Shown here: piece by piece, positions 8,931 to 15,953 of the stretch
Layout: each line of letters opens with the position of its first letter
Position numbering within the stretch: position 1 is the first letter of the stretch
From: JAJZMA01 sp021850405
GTDB lineage: Bacteria; Chloroflexota; Dormibacteria; Aeolococcales; Aeolococcaceae
Assembly (NCBI GenBank): GCA_027365835.1
Contig: DAHXLU010000075.1
Coordinates: 1 to 20,619, forward strand
DNA length: 20,619 nucleotides
Reading direction: 5' to 3'
Position numbers and translations under genes: made by a program
Notes under the pieces: generated by a model
Database searches by the model: none
What the model saw: only the letters and a program-made list of their open reading frames with translations
Told to the model about the DNA's origin: nothing

Positions 8931-9571
8931 CCGCGCAACCTGGTAAGTTCAGAGGTATCAGTGCTGGACACCTCGGCATGCATTCGGGCCACGAGAAATC
9001 CCATAACGAGAACTGCGATCAGGATGTCCATGACTATCGCAAACTCAATCAGCAGACTGAGCCGGGGTGCCACCACCAGGCCGACCAGAAGCAGACCGTT
9101 CTCGGCTGCCAGCAGACCAGCGACCTGGAGAATGGCATCGCGCCGGGCGATGGTAGTAAAAAGGCCAAGCAACAACACAGCGAGTGCAATGCCCAGGACC
9201 GACTCAGGCAGCATTTGTGGAGGAAAAGGAATTCTGGTGGCGGCAATGAAACCGGTCAGGCAGAGTGCTGCCCCAATCAGCAGGGCGGTAGGGAACCGGA
9301 CATAGTATGCAGTCTCCCGCTTTTGCGCCATGCCAAAAGCCGTCCGGCGCCTCAGCAGTTGCGGAATGACAATCCCCTTGATGCCAATTGTGAGCAACCC
9401 AAACAGCAGCAGTTCGAGAAGGCCAGAAGCAACAAAGAGCGCGACTGACACACCTCCGAGCAGCCAGGACTGCACCGAATAGGCAAGGACAGCGCTGCGC
9501 AGGCGCCTGGTCACAATGAAGGCGAACGTCACCAGCAGGATCAGAACTGAAAATGTCATTTCAGTCAGCAT
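8927..9571 (-). CDS. HyfE-like membrane subunit (NuoK-related)
   Basis: A protein of about 214 residues with six or seven hydrophobic segments, matching HyfE-type subunits whose C-terminal part is related to NuoK/MnhC. The buried acidic residue in GLLAAENGLLLVGL is typical of this family. It should sit between the HyfC-like and HyfF-like subunits in the membrane. The start at 9571 is chosen because GGGAG lies six bases upstream. The adjacent ATG at 9574 is only three bases from it. An in-frame ATG at 9601 would add ten residues but has no ribosome-binding site. The stop overlaps the next start as ATGA. The gap to the preceding hyfC-like stop is 36 bases. Confidence 0.88.
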   Translation of the reverse strand: MLTEMTFSVLILLVTFAFIVTRRLRSAVLAYSVQSWLLGGVSVALFVASGLLELLLFGLLTIGIKGIVIPQLLRRRTAFGMAQKRETAYYVRFPTALLIGAALCLTGFIAATRIPFPPQMLPESVLGIALAVLLLGLFTTIARRDAILQVAGLLAAENGLLLVGLVVAPRLSLLIEFAIVMDILIAVLVMGFLVARMHAEVSSTDTSELTRLRG

Positions 9572-9607
9572 CATGGGCTCCCGTGGTGGGATCCCACCCA
9601 CGCCTGC

Positions 9608-10555
9608 TCAATGCCCCACCGTGTAGAGCACCAGCCCAAGAAATGCAAGGACAAAACTGCCGCCGAGATACTCCGGTACACGCATGATCCGGATCTTGCC
9701 CAGGGCTGACTCGATAAGTACCAGCAGGGTCGCCGCTGCCAGCATCTTGACAGCAAGGGTCCCGATGCCAACGAGAAATGCAGGTACAGTGATGGCAGTT
9801 GCAAGGCCCAGTGGCATGACCAGTACATTGAGCCAGACAACCAGCAACACAAAGAGCTTCATGTAACCTCCCCACTCCATAAGGGCCTGGTCTGGTCCTG
9901 AAAACTCAAAAAGGCGCGACGACTCGATCATGGACAGCTCCTGGGAGCTATTGGGGTTATCAATGGGGAGCCGACCAGCCTCGGCCAGCACGACCATCAG
10001 GAACGCTGCAGCGACAAGGGCGTGGCTGGGCACGATATGTGAAGCTCCTGTCAGCAGGGCGTCGTTGACCACAAAGGGAACAGTGCCTCCAGAAATAAAC
10101 CCGACAGCAAAGAACACCACGATGAATGTCGGTTCTGCCAGCGATGAAACAAACCGCGAGCGGCTACTGCCCAGCCCGCCATAGGGACTGCCGCTATCCA
10201 TCGCCGCCAGATTGGTGAAGAACCCTCCTATACCAATGACAAAGCCGCTTCCCACCATGTCCGCCATAAATGCCCAGCTGAGCGGAGCTGCCGTGAGCAC
10301 AGGAATCAGCATGGCAAACGCAACCGGGGTAGCAAAAACGATATATGGGGCGATCGTGAACAGCCACGATGCGTTCTGGGTGGCGGTACGTTCCTTGCCG
10401 AACAGCTTGGCCAGATCATAGTAGGGCTGCAGGGGTGATGGTCCTGTACGCGACTGTACCTTGGCCTTCAGGTTTTCAATCACGCCGCGCAACAGCGGTG
10501 CGAGCGCCACCACAGTAAGCACCGCCACTACCTGCCCTATAGCAGCAGCTAGCAT
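9608..10555 (-). CDS. HyfC-like membrane anchor subunit (NuoH family)
   Basis: A 315-residue, eight-helix-type membrane protein of the NuoH/HyfC family, the subunit that anchors the peripheral arm and forms the junction near the proximal cluster. Diagnostic segments are QSRTGPSPLQPYYDLAKLF (34-52), the GLGSSRSRF loop (127-135) and the acidic loop EAGRLPIDNPNSSQELSMIE (192-211). Length is normal for the family. It is the first gene of the operon. The ATG at 10555 is the best in-frame start, although no strong Shine-Dalgarno sequence precedes it. Upstream is a 375-base divergent region. The sequence shows no sign of decay. Confidence 0.92.
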   Translation of the reverse strand: MLAAAIGQVVAVLTVVALAPLLRGVIENLKAKVQSRTGPSPLQPYYDLAKLFGKERTATQNASWLFTIAPYIVFATPVAFAMLIPVLTAAPLSWAFMADMVGSGFVIGIGGFFTNLAAMDSGSPYGGLGSSRSRFVSSLAEPTFIVVFFAVGFISGGTVPFVVNDALLTGASHIVPSHALVAAAFLMVVLAEAGRLPIDNPNSSQELSMIESSRLFEFSGPDQALMEWGGYMKLFVLLVVWLNVLVMPLGLATAITVPAFLVGIGTLAVKMLAAATLLVLIESALGKIRIMRVPEYLGGSFVLAFLGLVLYTVGH

Positions 10556-10898
10556 CGTGCACCCATGGCAAAAACTATTGCCGGAGAAACCACACCCAAC
10601 TCCTAAAGTCCACTATGACCTTCGAAATCAGGGGCCATTAGCTCATTCGGTGAGCCTTCTTGGCGCTCCAGCCATGGCGAGCCCCATCGCCATTTACGCT
10701 GGCAATGGTAACTCATTGGCGTGCAGCCCCGCCACGCGGGGGTGCTATCGCAAGTCACGGTCGGGGTCGTCAGGGTCAGCAGTCAGCCCCTGGCCCCTGG
10801 GCAACGCATCCAGGTTAGCCCCAGCAGGTATGTGCCCTCCAGCCATAGCACCGCCATCTGCAATATTCTACGCTCGGTACCGTATATCATTGGCCATC

Positions 10899-10904
10899 AG
10901 TATA
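10899..10904 (-). promoter_or_regulatory. -10-like TATACT, candidate promoter of the Ehr-type operon
   Basis: TATACT on the minus strand matches the bacterial -10 consensus at five of six bases and lies about 340 bases before the hyfC-like start. An ATG follows eight bases later (10890). No good -35 is seen. A much closer weak TAGTTT, about 15 bases before the hyfC-like ATG, cannot be excluded. Confidence 0.3.
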
Positions 10905-10918
10905 CGGGCGTGCTAGCC

Positions 10919-10924
10919 TAAAAT
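10919..10924 (+). promoter_or_regulatory. -10-like hexamer TAAAAT for a leaderless start
   Basis: TAAAAT, six bases (AGCGCC), then the GTG at 10931. The spacing is identical to that before the SDR gene, and again there is no Shine-Dalgarno sequence. This supports GTG 10931 as the original start of the ATPase gene. Confidence 0.5.
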
Positions 10925-10930
10925 AGCGCC

Positions 10931-11739
10931 GTGCGGATTGAAGTGAGAAACTACGTCCAGCAGCAACTGGCACTTCAACAGAGCCGTCTGAACCATTACG
11001 TCCAGAACGGGGAAGGGACTCTCTATCCATCCCGATCCGCAAAACGACTCCTTGACCATTACATCGACCGCTTCCAGCAATCAGGCGAGGCCAGGCGCTG
11101 GATTCTGGTCCCCGGACTACCGGGCACAGGAAAGACGACCTTGCTTGCCCAGCTAGCGCGGGAGCTGGCGAGGCAGGAGCGGAACAACGTATTTATTTCT
11201 CTCTGGATGGGGCCGTTGAAACACTCGGCGCCTCTCTCCTGGAAGTCCTCCAGGCATATGAGGTGATACTTGGCACGAGCTATGAACGTATAAGCAGAAT
11301 TACCTTTTTCCTCATAGACGAAATACAGCGTGACCCGCACTGGCCACAGGTACTCAAGACCTTTTTTGACCGGTCTGACAAGCTCATGTTCCTCTGCTCT
11401 GGATCCTCGGCGCTCAACCCCCAGGGCAATGCTGATGTTGTAGGGAGAAGGGCCAGCGTCGAACCGCTCTACCCCCTGAGCTTTACAGAGTTTGAACTCC
11501 TGAAAAACAAAATCTTGCCCATAAACGGATTGAAAGAATCGGTATGTTCAGCGCTATACTCCAGCGACCCAACCGAAGACAAGTTTGGACAGCTCAAGGA
11601 ACTTGAGCCATCAGTGGCTCAGTACTGGTCCCAGATAGACCGGCTGGACTGGCCATATTACCTCCGCTTTGGAGGTTTCCCGTTTGCACTCACAAGGGAT
11701 AGGAGTTCTGCACGGGGCCTCGTTTATATGCGGTTGTGA
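10931..11739 (+). pseudogene. Frameshifted and truncated AAA_14-type ATPase
   Basis: The first frame (10931-11266) encodes an N-terminal segment and Walker A GLPGTGKTT (residues 62-70). The second frame, open from before 11161 to TGA 11737-11739, continues with ISL-DGAVETLGASLLEVL, Walker B FFLIDEIQ, SGSSALN and EPLYPLSFTEFELL. These are the hallmarks of ATPases with an AAA_14 domain that normally carry a C-terminal DUF4143 domain. The frame changes at about 11198-11204, where TCTCTCT suggests dinucleotide slippage: removing one CT restores NVFISLDG. The C-terminal domain is almost entirely missing, because the reading frame runs into a repeat copy at about 11703 and ends 12 codons later. Such ATPases are common accessory genes of uncertain role. 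The gene is very likely dead. Confidence 0.82.
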
Positions 11740-11826
11740 GATCGCAGATGTCCCGTATCGTACGCCATAATTCGCCCAGATAGCGCTCAAATGGTGTCAA
11801 AATCTGGATTTCGATGTGGAGCCAGG
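11703..11826. repeat. Direct repeat, copy 1
   Basis: The first 100 bases (11703-11802) match 15809-15908 at 97 positions, with no gaps. Homology resumes in TTCGATGTGGAGCCAGG (11810-11826), which matches 15937-15953 at 16 of 17. It cuts off the 3' end of the ATPase gene. It contains one unit of AAATGGTGTCAA. It is not a recognisable RNA gene or IS end. Confidence 0.9.
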
Positions 11827-12141
11827 GAGGTCGTTGGGGTGCCCTAACCCAGCGATCACTTAATGCTGCCCCGGGTGTTGGGACCCTGCTCCGCTCTAGG
11901 CCGTCTCCATAGCGTTATGCGGCGCATCATTGGCAAGGGCCAACAGCACCGCTACACAGCGTAGTGACGCCATATTTCCATCAACCCAGTCAGAGCTTAA
12001 CTCGCCCTGTGAATTGTCTCAAGCATGGGGTCCTCCTCACAGGTCCATTGCACCGTTTGGCCCCCCATGGCCGGGCACATCATCGGGCGGGGTATATGGG
12101 ACACCCCGGCTGAAAGTGAAAGGCACCAAACGCAGCTCGGT
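11740..12141. other. Gene-free stretch after repeat copy 1
   Basis: Apart from the rest of repeat copy 1 (to 11826), I see no gene, RNA or other repeat here on either strand. The right border is the terminator of the minus-strand FG-GAP-like gene. Confidence 0.6.
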
Positions 12142-12176
12142 AAAAAGTGCCCGGTAGAGGTTCCTCTATCGGACAC
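12142..12176 (-). terminator. Intrinsic terminator of the lipoprotein/FG-GAP operon
   Basis: On the minus strand, a stem of about 12 pairs (one mismatch, one G-T pair) runs from GTGTCCGATAGAG to CTCTACCGGGCAC, with a four-base loop. It is followed directly by TTTTT (12146-12142). It lies 36 bases after the stop at 12213, confirming that this gene ends there naturally. Confidence 0.85.
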
Positions 12177-12212
12177 AATGCCATAACCCTCCATCCGCAG
12201 ATTGCCTCTACC

Positions 12213-13952
12213 CTACTGAAAGAAATTGCCCATACCACCCCAGGTTGGCATTGACTGACTGCTGACAACAGCCGGCGCTATTCCGCCACCAGACCAATTG
12301 GCCAGCACCACAAGATTGCCCGGATTCCCTTCCAGGAGAGCAATGTCATCCACCCCTCCGCCATTGTAATCACCACTTCCTATCCAGTACATCGGACCTA
12401 TGCCAGCCGCATATGCCGTTCTTGGCGTGAAACTGGAGCCATTCGAATTGAACTGCCAAATGGTGTCAGTCGTCGACCTATACATATACACGGTGTCGTA
12501 CGAACTGCTCCCAAGCTGCGCCACCCCTGCAGCCGCATAGCCACTCGGCATTTGATACGGCGCCCCCTGGCCAGAGTACCAACTCCCAACATTGCTTAAG
12601 GTGTTGGAACCGGTATTGCTCAGCATGGAGATGGTCCCGTTGTTGTACCAACTTTCATACCACGCAATATCTGCAATGTTAGTATGCGCGAAGTAACCCA
12701 CTCCAGCCCATGTCGGAGTCCCCATTCCCGTAATCATGTTGCCTATCGGAGTAAAGCTGGATCCTGTGGAATCATAAAGAGTAATGGCGCCATTATTCCA
12801 TGATTGGTACCACGCTATATCTGCTTTCCCATTCCCACTGAAATCCCCCACCCCTGCCCAGTTTGGCGGTCCCATCCCTGAAAGCCAGCAATTCTGGTTC
12901 GTAAAACCTGAACTGTTGGGGATGAGCATATTGATGCATCGCGTCGCCGAGTCATACCAAGCTATCTGTTGATTCCCATTCCCAAGAAAATCTCCAGAGC
13001 CTGCCCAGGTCAGATTTGAAATACCAGCTATACCTCCAAGGTAACTGAGCTGTATTCCGCCTCCGCCCGGTACCGGCTGGTTAGCATACATGGCGCTATT
13101 GCCTCCCAGGTACCACGCTACCCCGGTTCGGCCAATATTCGTGGGGCAGGCCCAATCCCAAATCGCCAGGTCATTACTGGATAATTTTTCAGCCCCATAC
13201 CCACTGGAATTCGGGGAGTCATTAACAAACTGCACGTTTCCCGTACTGTTCATGGCATGCCATGCACCATTCTCGTAATAACCAGAATCCTCAAAATATT
13301 CAGGATTGCTGACATCTCCTTCCATCTGGCTCGCCGCCGTGTGTGTCTCCCCCATTATCTGGGCCTGTGCTGGCGTCCACGATATCTGCGCATAATACGG
13401 GTTGCCATTCTGAAGGACAACGTTACCGTCATACTGAAATGACACCGAATTTGGTGGTATCAACCCTCCATCCGTATTGTCATACAGGGTTGTGTATGTA
13501 TGAAACGACCCGACTTGTGGTGCCGGATACGCGGTATGCGGAACCGCGCCGCCAGTCTCAGCGCCGTTAGTGGAAAAGTCCACCATGAGGAATCGTTGAG
13601 TGCCCCCCGCCAGATTTCCTGGAAACTCCATATACCCTATCTGTGCGTAACTTTGCACGGTAGTGTCAACAGTCAGCATGGACCACGCTGAAACATAATC
13701 AGCCGATGGACCAGGGACGTAAGGCGAATATGTATTTGTATACACTGTGGCTCCGGTTATCGGCGTAGTAGAGTTGCCTTCCGCAGGATATTGCCAGCCA
13801 TCCCAACGGTATGTTTCGTAATCCGTCGCTCTGTTTGGATTACATCCATCAGCACCCTCTGAGGCCCCTGCGGTAACCGTATAGTTGACCAGCAACATTG
13901 CGCCAATCAAGAATGGCCAGACCAGCCTCCAAACCAAGCTATGCTGTCTCAT
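12213..13952 (-). CDS. Secreted FG-GAP/VCBS-like beta-propeller protein
   Basis: A 579-residue exported protein. The N-terminus has a signal peptide (MRQHSLVWRLVWPFLIGAML, cleavage near VTAGA-SEG). The middle (about 50-330) is Tyr/Asn/Ser/Gly-rich, probably beta-sandwich, and unassigned. From about 345 to the end there are five FG-GAP/VCBS-like blades with the recurring pattern W-x-G-x-G-D-F-x-G-N-x-x-x-D-I-A-W-Y, e.g. WAGVGDFSGNGKADIAWY. A sixth part-blade (WGGMGNF) probably closes the propeller. Such propellers bind calcium and mediate surface or carbohydrate contacts in many families, but the target here is unknown. The start at 13952 overlaps the lipoprotein stop (ATGA). A longer in-frame start at 14096 would lie inside that gene and give no signal peptide. 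G+C looks lower than in the hydrogenase-like operon. A good terminator follows. Confidence 0.85.
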   Translation of the reverse strand: MRQHSLVWRLVWPFLIGAMLLVNYTVTAGASEGADGCNPNRATDYETYRWDGWQYPAEGNSTTPITGATVYTNTYSPYVPGPSADYVSAWSMLTVDTTVQSYAQIGYMEFPGNLAGGTQRFLMVDFSTNGAETGGAVPHTAYPAPQVGSFHTYTTLYDNTDGGLIPPNSVSFQYDGNVVLQNGNPYYAQISWTPAQAQIMGETHTAASQMEGDVSNPEYFEDSGYYENGAWHAMNSTGNVQFVNDSPNSSGYGAEKLSSNDLAIWDWACPTNIGRTGVAWYLGGNSAMYANQPVPGGGGIQLSYLGGIAGISNLTWAGSGDFLGNGNQQIAWYDSATRCINMLIPNSSGFTNQNCWLSGMGPPNWAGVGDFSGNGKADIAWYQSWNNGAITLYDSTGSSFTPIGNMITGMGTPTWAGVGYFAHTNIADIAWYESWYNNGTISMLSNTGSNTLSNVGSWYSGQGAPYQMPSGYAAAGVAQLGSSSYDTVYMYRSTTDTIWQFNSNGSSFTPRTAYAAGIGPMYWIGSGDYNGGGVDDIALLEGNPGNLVVLANWSGGGIAPAVVSSQSMPTWGGMGNFFQ

Positions 13953-14515
13953 CCCCAGAACAACATACCAAGCGCACCCGTTTGAGCATTGACGGTCGTC
14001 CACCAATACAAATCGGGCAAGGGATGAGACGTGATACCAGCCGGTGGTTCCCCAGGAGGAATGGCCCCCCCAGGGGGTGAAACATCCACAAGCCACACAG
14101 GATAACCACTCGCTGGATCGCCCAACACATTGTGCGCCTCAACCAGCTCTATTGCTTTGACGGTTGGATCGGGAAGGAAGGAACCAGCAAATGCAACGGC
14201 TGTCGCCTCCGCTTGCTGTTTAGTAATAGGCAGATTAGGAGACCCCAATGGGAGTGTCGTATAACTTTGACCAGCCGTAGTAAAAACAGATTCGGGGATC
14301 GTGGTTTTATCTATCGGCACCTCCCCCAGAGCCACCTCCTGGGCTGTGAGACAAAATGCGGTGACTAATGAACGAACATTCACAGCCGGACAGGTCGGAG
14401 CAACAGAGGTTGTTGGAGATGGCGGCACCACGGCTACATCAGCCAGCGTAGAGCCGCAACCAGTGAGGCCAACGGCCAAGAAAGCTCCAAAAGCTAGAAC
14501 CCGGATATTAATCAT
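13949..14515 (-). CDS. Lipoprotein with PepSY-like C-terminal region
   Basis: A 188-residue predicted lipoprotein. The signal sequence MINIRVLAFGAFLAVGLTGC ends in the lipobox LTGC, giving a lipid-anchored Cys20 on the outer face of the membrane. A Pro/Thr/Ser-rich linker follows. The last part, with YPVWLVDVSP and YWWTTVNAQTGALG, resembles a PepSY-type fold (W-x-V-x-V ... V-x-x-x-T-G), but the match is loose. The ATG at 14515 is preferred because the upstream small gene stops there in an ATGA overlap. An alternative in-frame ATG at 14524 would add MGG. The stop overlaps the FG-GAP gene start, so the three genes are translationally coupled. The function is probably linked to the secreted propeller protein as a membrane-held partner, which is inference. 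Confidence 0.82.
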   Translation of the reverse strand: MINIRVLAFGAFLAVGLTGCGSTLADVAVVPPSPTTSVAPTCPAVNVRSLVTAFCLTAQEVALGEVPIDKTTIPESVFTTAGQSYTTLPLGSPNLPITKQQAEATAVAFAGSFLPDPTVKAIELVEAHNVLGDPASGYPVWLVDVSPPGGAIPPGEPPAGITSHPLPDLYWWTTVNAQTGALGMLFWG

Positions 14516-14616
14516 CCCACCCATTCCAGTGCATGATCATGACTAACTCCCATGAATAGTATATCCCACATATTACCGAAAGCTCCAAGGAGCTCTTCCC
14601 TCGTCTGCCTGGGCAT
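14512..14616 (-). CDS. Small coupled gene, 34 residues, unknown function
   Basis: A 34-residue frame begins MPRQTREELLGAFGNMWDIL and ends in HALEWVG. It has the best ribosome-binding site in the window: AAGGAGGG with AGGAGG five bases before the ATG. Its stop overlaps the lipoprotein ATG as ATGA, the same coupling used by the next two genes. It has no signal peptide and is predicted helical with a short hydrophobic stretch. It may be a genuine microprotein, or a leader ORF that lifts translation of the lipoprotein, whose own start has no clear Shine-Dalgarno sequence. I recognise no family. Chance is unlikely to give both a strong site and an exact overlap. Confidence 0.65.
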   Translation of the reverse strand: MPRQTREELLGAFGNMWDILFMGVSHDHALEWVG

Positions 14617-14620
14617 CCTT

Positions 14621-14628
14621 CCCTCCTT
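14621..14628 (-). promoter_or_regulatory. Strong Shine-Dalgarno sequence AAGGAGGG
   Basis: Near-perfect anti-16S complementarity, five bases from ATG 14616. It decides the start of the small gene and, through ATGA coupling, probably drives translation of the lipoprotein and propeller genes too. Confidence 0.75.
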
Positions 14629-14744
14629 ACTTCCGAGGGCAAAAACATATCCCTCTATTTATGTGTGGTAAAAACCAGCAAAAAGGTTCAACATTCGTCA
14701 AAATTGATCTTGCCAACCAGGGGTATTGACGCAAACGACCCATA

Positions 14745-14772
14745 TGACTGGATAATAGTGCCAAACCAGTCA
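14745..14772 (-). terminator. Hairpin after the M48 gene, weak terminator candidate
   Basis: TGACTGG/CCAGTCA makes a 7-bp perfect stem around a 14-base loop, starting six bases after the M48 stop at 14778. There is no T-tract on the minus strand, so it may stabilise the RNA end and not terminate. Confidence 0.35.
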
Positions 14773-14777
14773 GCGAT

Positions 14778-15518
14778 TCAGACGATCTTTTCCTTCCTCA
14801 GCTCCACCGGCGGATGGGTCGCCAACACAGTAAGCCGGTAGCCCCTCCGCTCTGCTTCCAGATCCCCAAACTGCTCCAGCGCCGCTCGCATACCAGCTGC
14901 ATATCCAGCGCCCACCGCCGCCTTGTCCGCCCTATACTCCGTCTCCCGCGAATGGCTCCGGAGCAAAGGCGATATCACCACGTTCACCAGAAAGAACGCC
15001 GGCCATGCGACAACGTATCCAAAGATCACAAGGATGGTATTTCCTGTCAGCACACACAGCTTCCCCAGGGTGTCCACCAGCATCATCGGCCATCCTGCAT
15101 ACCACATGAGCCGCAGCCCCACCGTATCCGATTCTTTCCAGTGCGACAGCTCATGGGCCAGCACCGCAGACAGCTCCTCATCACTGCAGCTGGCAAGCAG
15201 CCCTTCTGTCAGTACCACATGCCGCATCATGGTGGCCGCATTGGACTCATGAGATTCATCCACCAGAATCCGCGGGAGCCGGCCTTCCAGCCCCACCCCA
15301 TGGGAAGCGGCAGCTGCCAGGGGCATCACCCTCCCGGCCTCTTCCACAGAGAGACGCCGGCATCCCTGCAGGTATGCCAGCCACGGCTCCAGGGCAGCGT
15401 GCCCCAGGAGAAGGCACGCTGTCGCCACCAGTCCAGTGGCAAGACCAGGGACCAGGGCAAGAGGATTCAGCAGAACAGATACCAGAACTGACAGGAACGT
15501 CCCCACGGCAAACTCCAC
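14778..15518 (-). CDS. M48 family (HtpX-like) membrane zinc metallopeptidase, catalytic part
   Basis: A 246-residue product with two hydrophobic helices at the start and the M48 core: LAHELSH (HExxH zinc motif, about residues 119-123) and the third ligand glutamate in HSRETEYRADKAA, preceded by the hydrophobic pair typical of HtpX/Ste24-type enzymes. The active site faces the cytoplasm in this family and cuts membrane or misfolded proteins. The only available start is GTG 15518, without a Shine-Dalgarno sequence. Nine bases upstream in the same frame is a TGA (15525-15527), before which the frame stays open for over 120 codons and codes for two more helices. So this may be the 3' part of one interrupted gene, not a complete protein. 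It could still be expressed by reinitiation. Confidence 0.75.
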   Translation of the reverse strand: MEFAVGTFLSVLVSVLLNPLALVPGLATGLVATACLLLGHAALEPWLAYLQGCRRLSVEEAGRVMPLAAAASHGVGLEGRLPRILVDESHESNAATMMRHVVLTEGLLASCSDEELSAVLAHELSHWKESDTVGLRLMWYAGWPMMLVDTLGKLCVLTGNTILVIFGYVVAWPAFFLVNVVISPLLRSHSRETEYRADKAAVGAGYAAGMRAALEQFGDLEAERRGYRLTVLATHPPVELRKEKIV

Positions 15519-15524
15519 CGTCGT

Positions 15525-15896
15525 TCACAGTATCGCCAGCACCGCCTGTCCCCCGCTGACATCACTGGCTGCTACCGCAAGTCCACCAAGGAATCCCAGC
15601 ACCCCCATGAAGGCAGCCAGTGTCAGCGCTCCATAGACAAACGACCACCCGGCAAGAAAGGACACCACCAGCCCCAGCGGCTGGGCGCAAGCAGCCCGCC
15701 TTACCGATACCTGCAGCGGCTCGGCCCGGGCTGCATCTCCGGTCCATATGCCAGAGGTCTCCCCGCACGGATGCTTTCTCCCCGCTGGTGCGGCGACCGT
15801 GGGATTAAGAGTTCTGCACGGGGCCGCGTTGATATGCGGTTGTGAGATCGCAGATGTCCCGTATCGTACGCCAAAATTCGCCCAGATAGCGCTCAA
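15525..15896 (-). pseudogene. Upstream membrane segment in frame with the M48 peptidase, 5' end in repeat copy 2
   Basis: The frame is open through 123 codons to TGA 15525-15527 and is in register with the M48 frame. The last 60 residues look genuine: two transmembrane segments (GLVVSFLAGWSFVYGALTLA and AAFMGVLGFLGGLAVAA). The first 35 codons lie inside repeat copy 2 and are not protein-like, and the only start there is TTG. I infer an N-terminal membrane domain of an M48-type gene that lost its 5' end to the repeat and gained a nonsense codon. An alternative is a separate small membrane-protein gene with an unrecognised start. Confidence 0.45.
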
Positions 15897-15953
15897 ATGG
15901 TGTCAAAAATGGTGTCAAATTCTCGACTTCGTAGAGTTCGATGTGGAGCTAGG
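15809..15953. repeat. Direct repeat, copy 2
   Basis: This copy matches 11703-11826: 97 of 100 bases in the first block (15809-15908), then again at 15937-15953. It is longer than copy 1 by 21 bases because it holds a second AAATGGTGTCAA unit and extra sequence before TTCGATGTGGAGC. Copies are 4,106 bases apart in the same orientation. It overlaps the 5' end of the M48-linked frame. Confidence 0.9.

Larger units (their letters stand above)
10556..10930. other. Divergent intergenic region between the Ehr-type operon and the ATPase remnant
   Basis: This region should hold the promoter(s) of the six-gene operon (-) and of the ATPase gene (+). Visible structure: a -10-like TATACT on the minus strand (10899-10904), a -10-like TAAAAT on the plus strand (10919-10924), a CCCCGC/GCGGGG hairpin with loop CAC (10727-10741), and GCTCA-TTCGG-TGAGC (10641-10655). 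A minus-strand reading frame opens at ATG 10890 and closes at TGA 10783-10785. It then stays open to a TAG near 10604. No strong Shine-Dalgarno sequence precedes it, so I do not call it a gene. Confidence 0.5.

Noticed and set aside
8211..9305. 364-residue plus-strand ORF opposite the hyfF- and hyfE-like genes
   Set aside because: It is antisense to two well-supported membrane-protein genes and has no recognisable domain. Long antisense frames are expected here.
2973..10555. Functional hydrogenase-4 or formate hydrogenlyase operon
   Set aside because: All nickel ligands of the large subunit are missing, and no formate dehydrogenase or maturation genes are present in the window.
14558..14563. 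TATACT on the minus strand as promoter for the lipoprotein gene
   Set aside because: It lies inside the 34-residue small gene that has a strong ribosome-binding site and ATGA coupling. The spacing to the next ATG (four bases) is also too short.
10783..15527. Reassigned TGA codon in this organism
   Set aside because: Two frames are interrupted by TGA alone, but TGA is the stop in several ATGA-coupled genes of the Ehr-type operon and of the lipoprotein unit, so the standard code applies.
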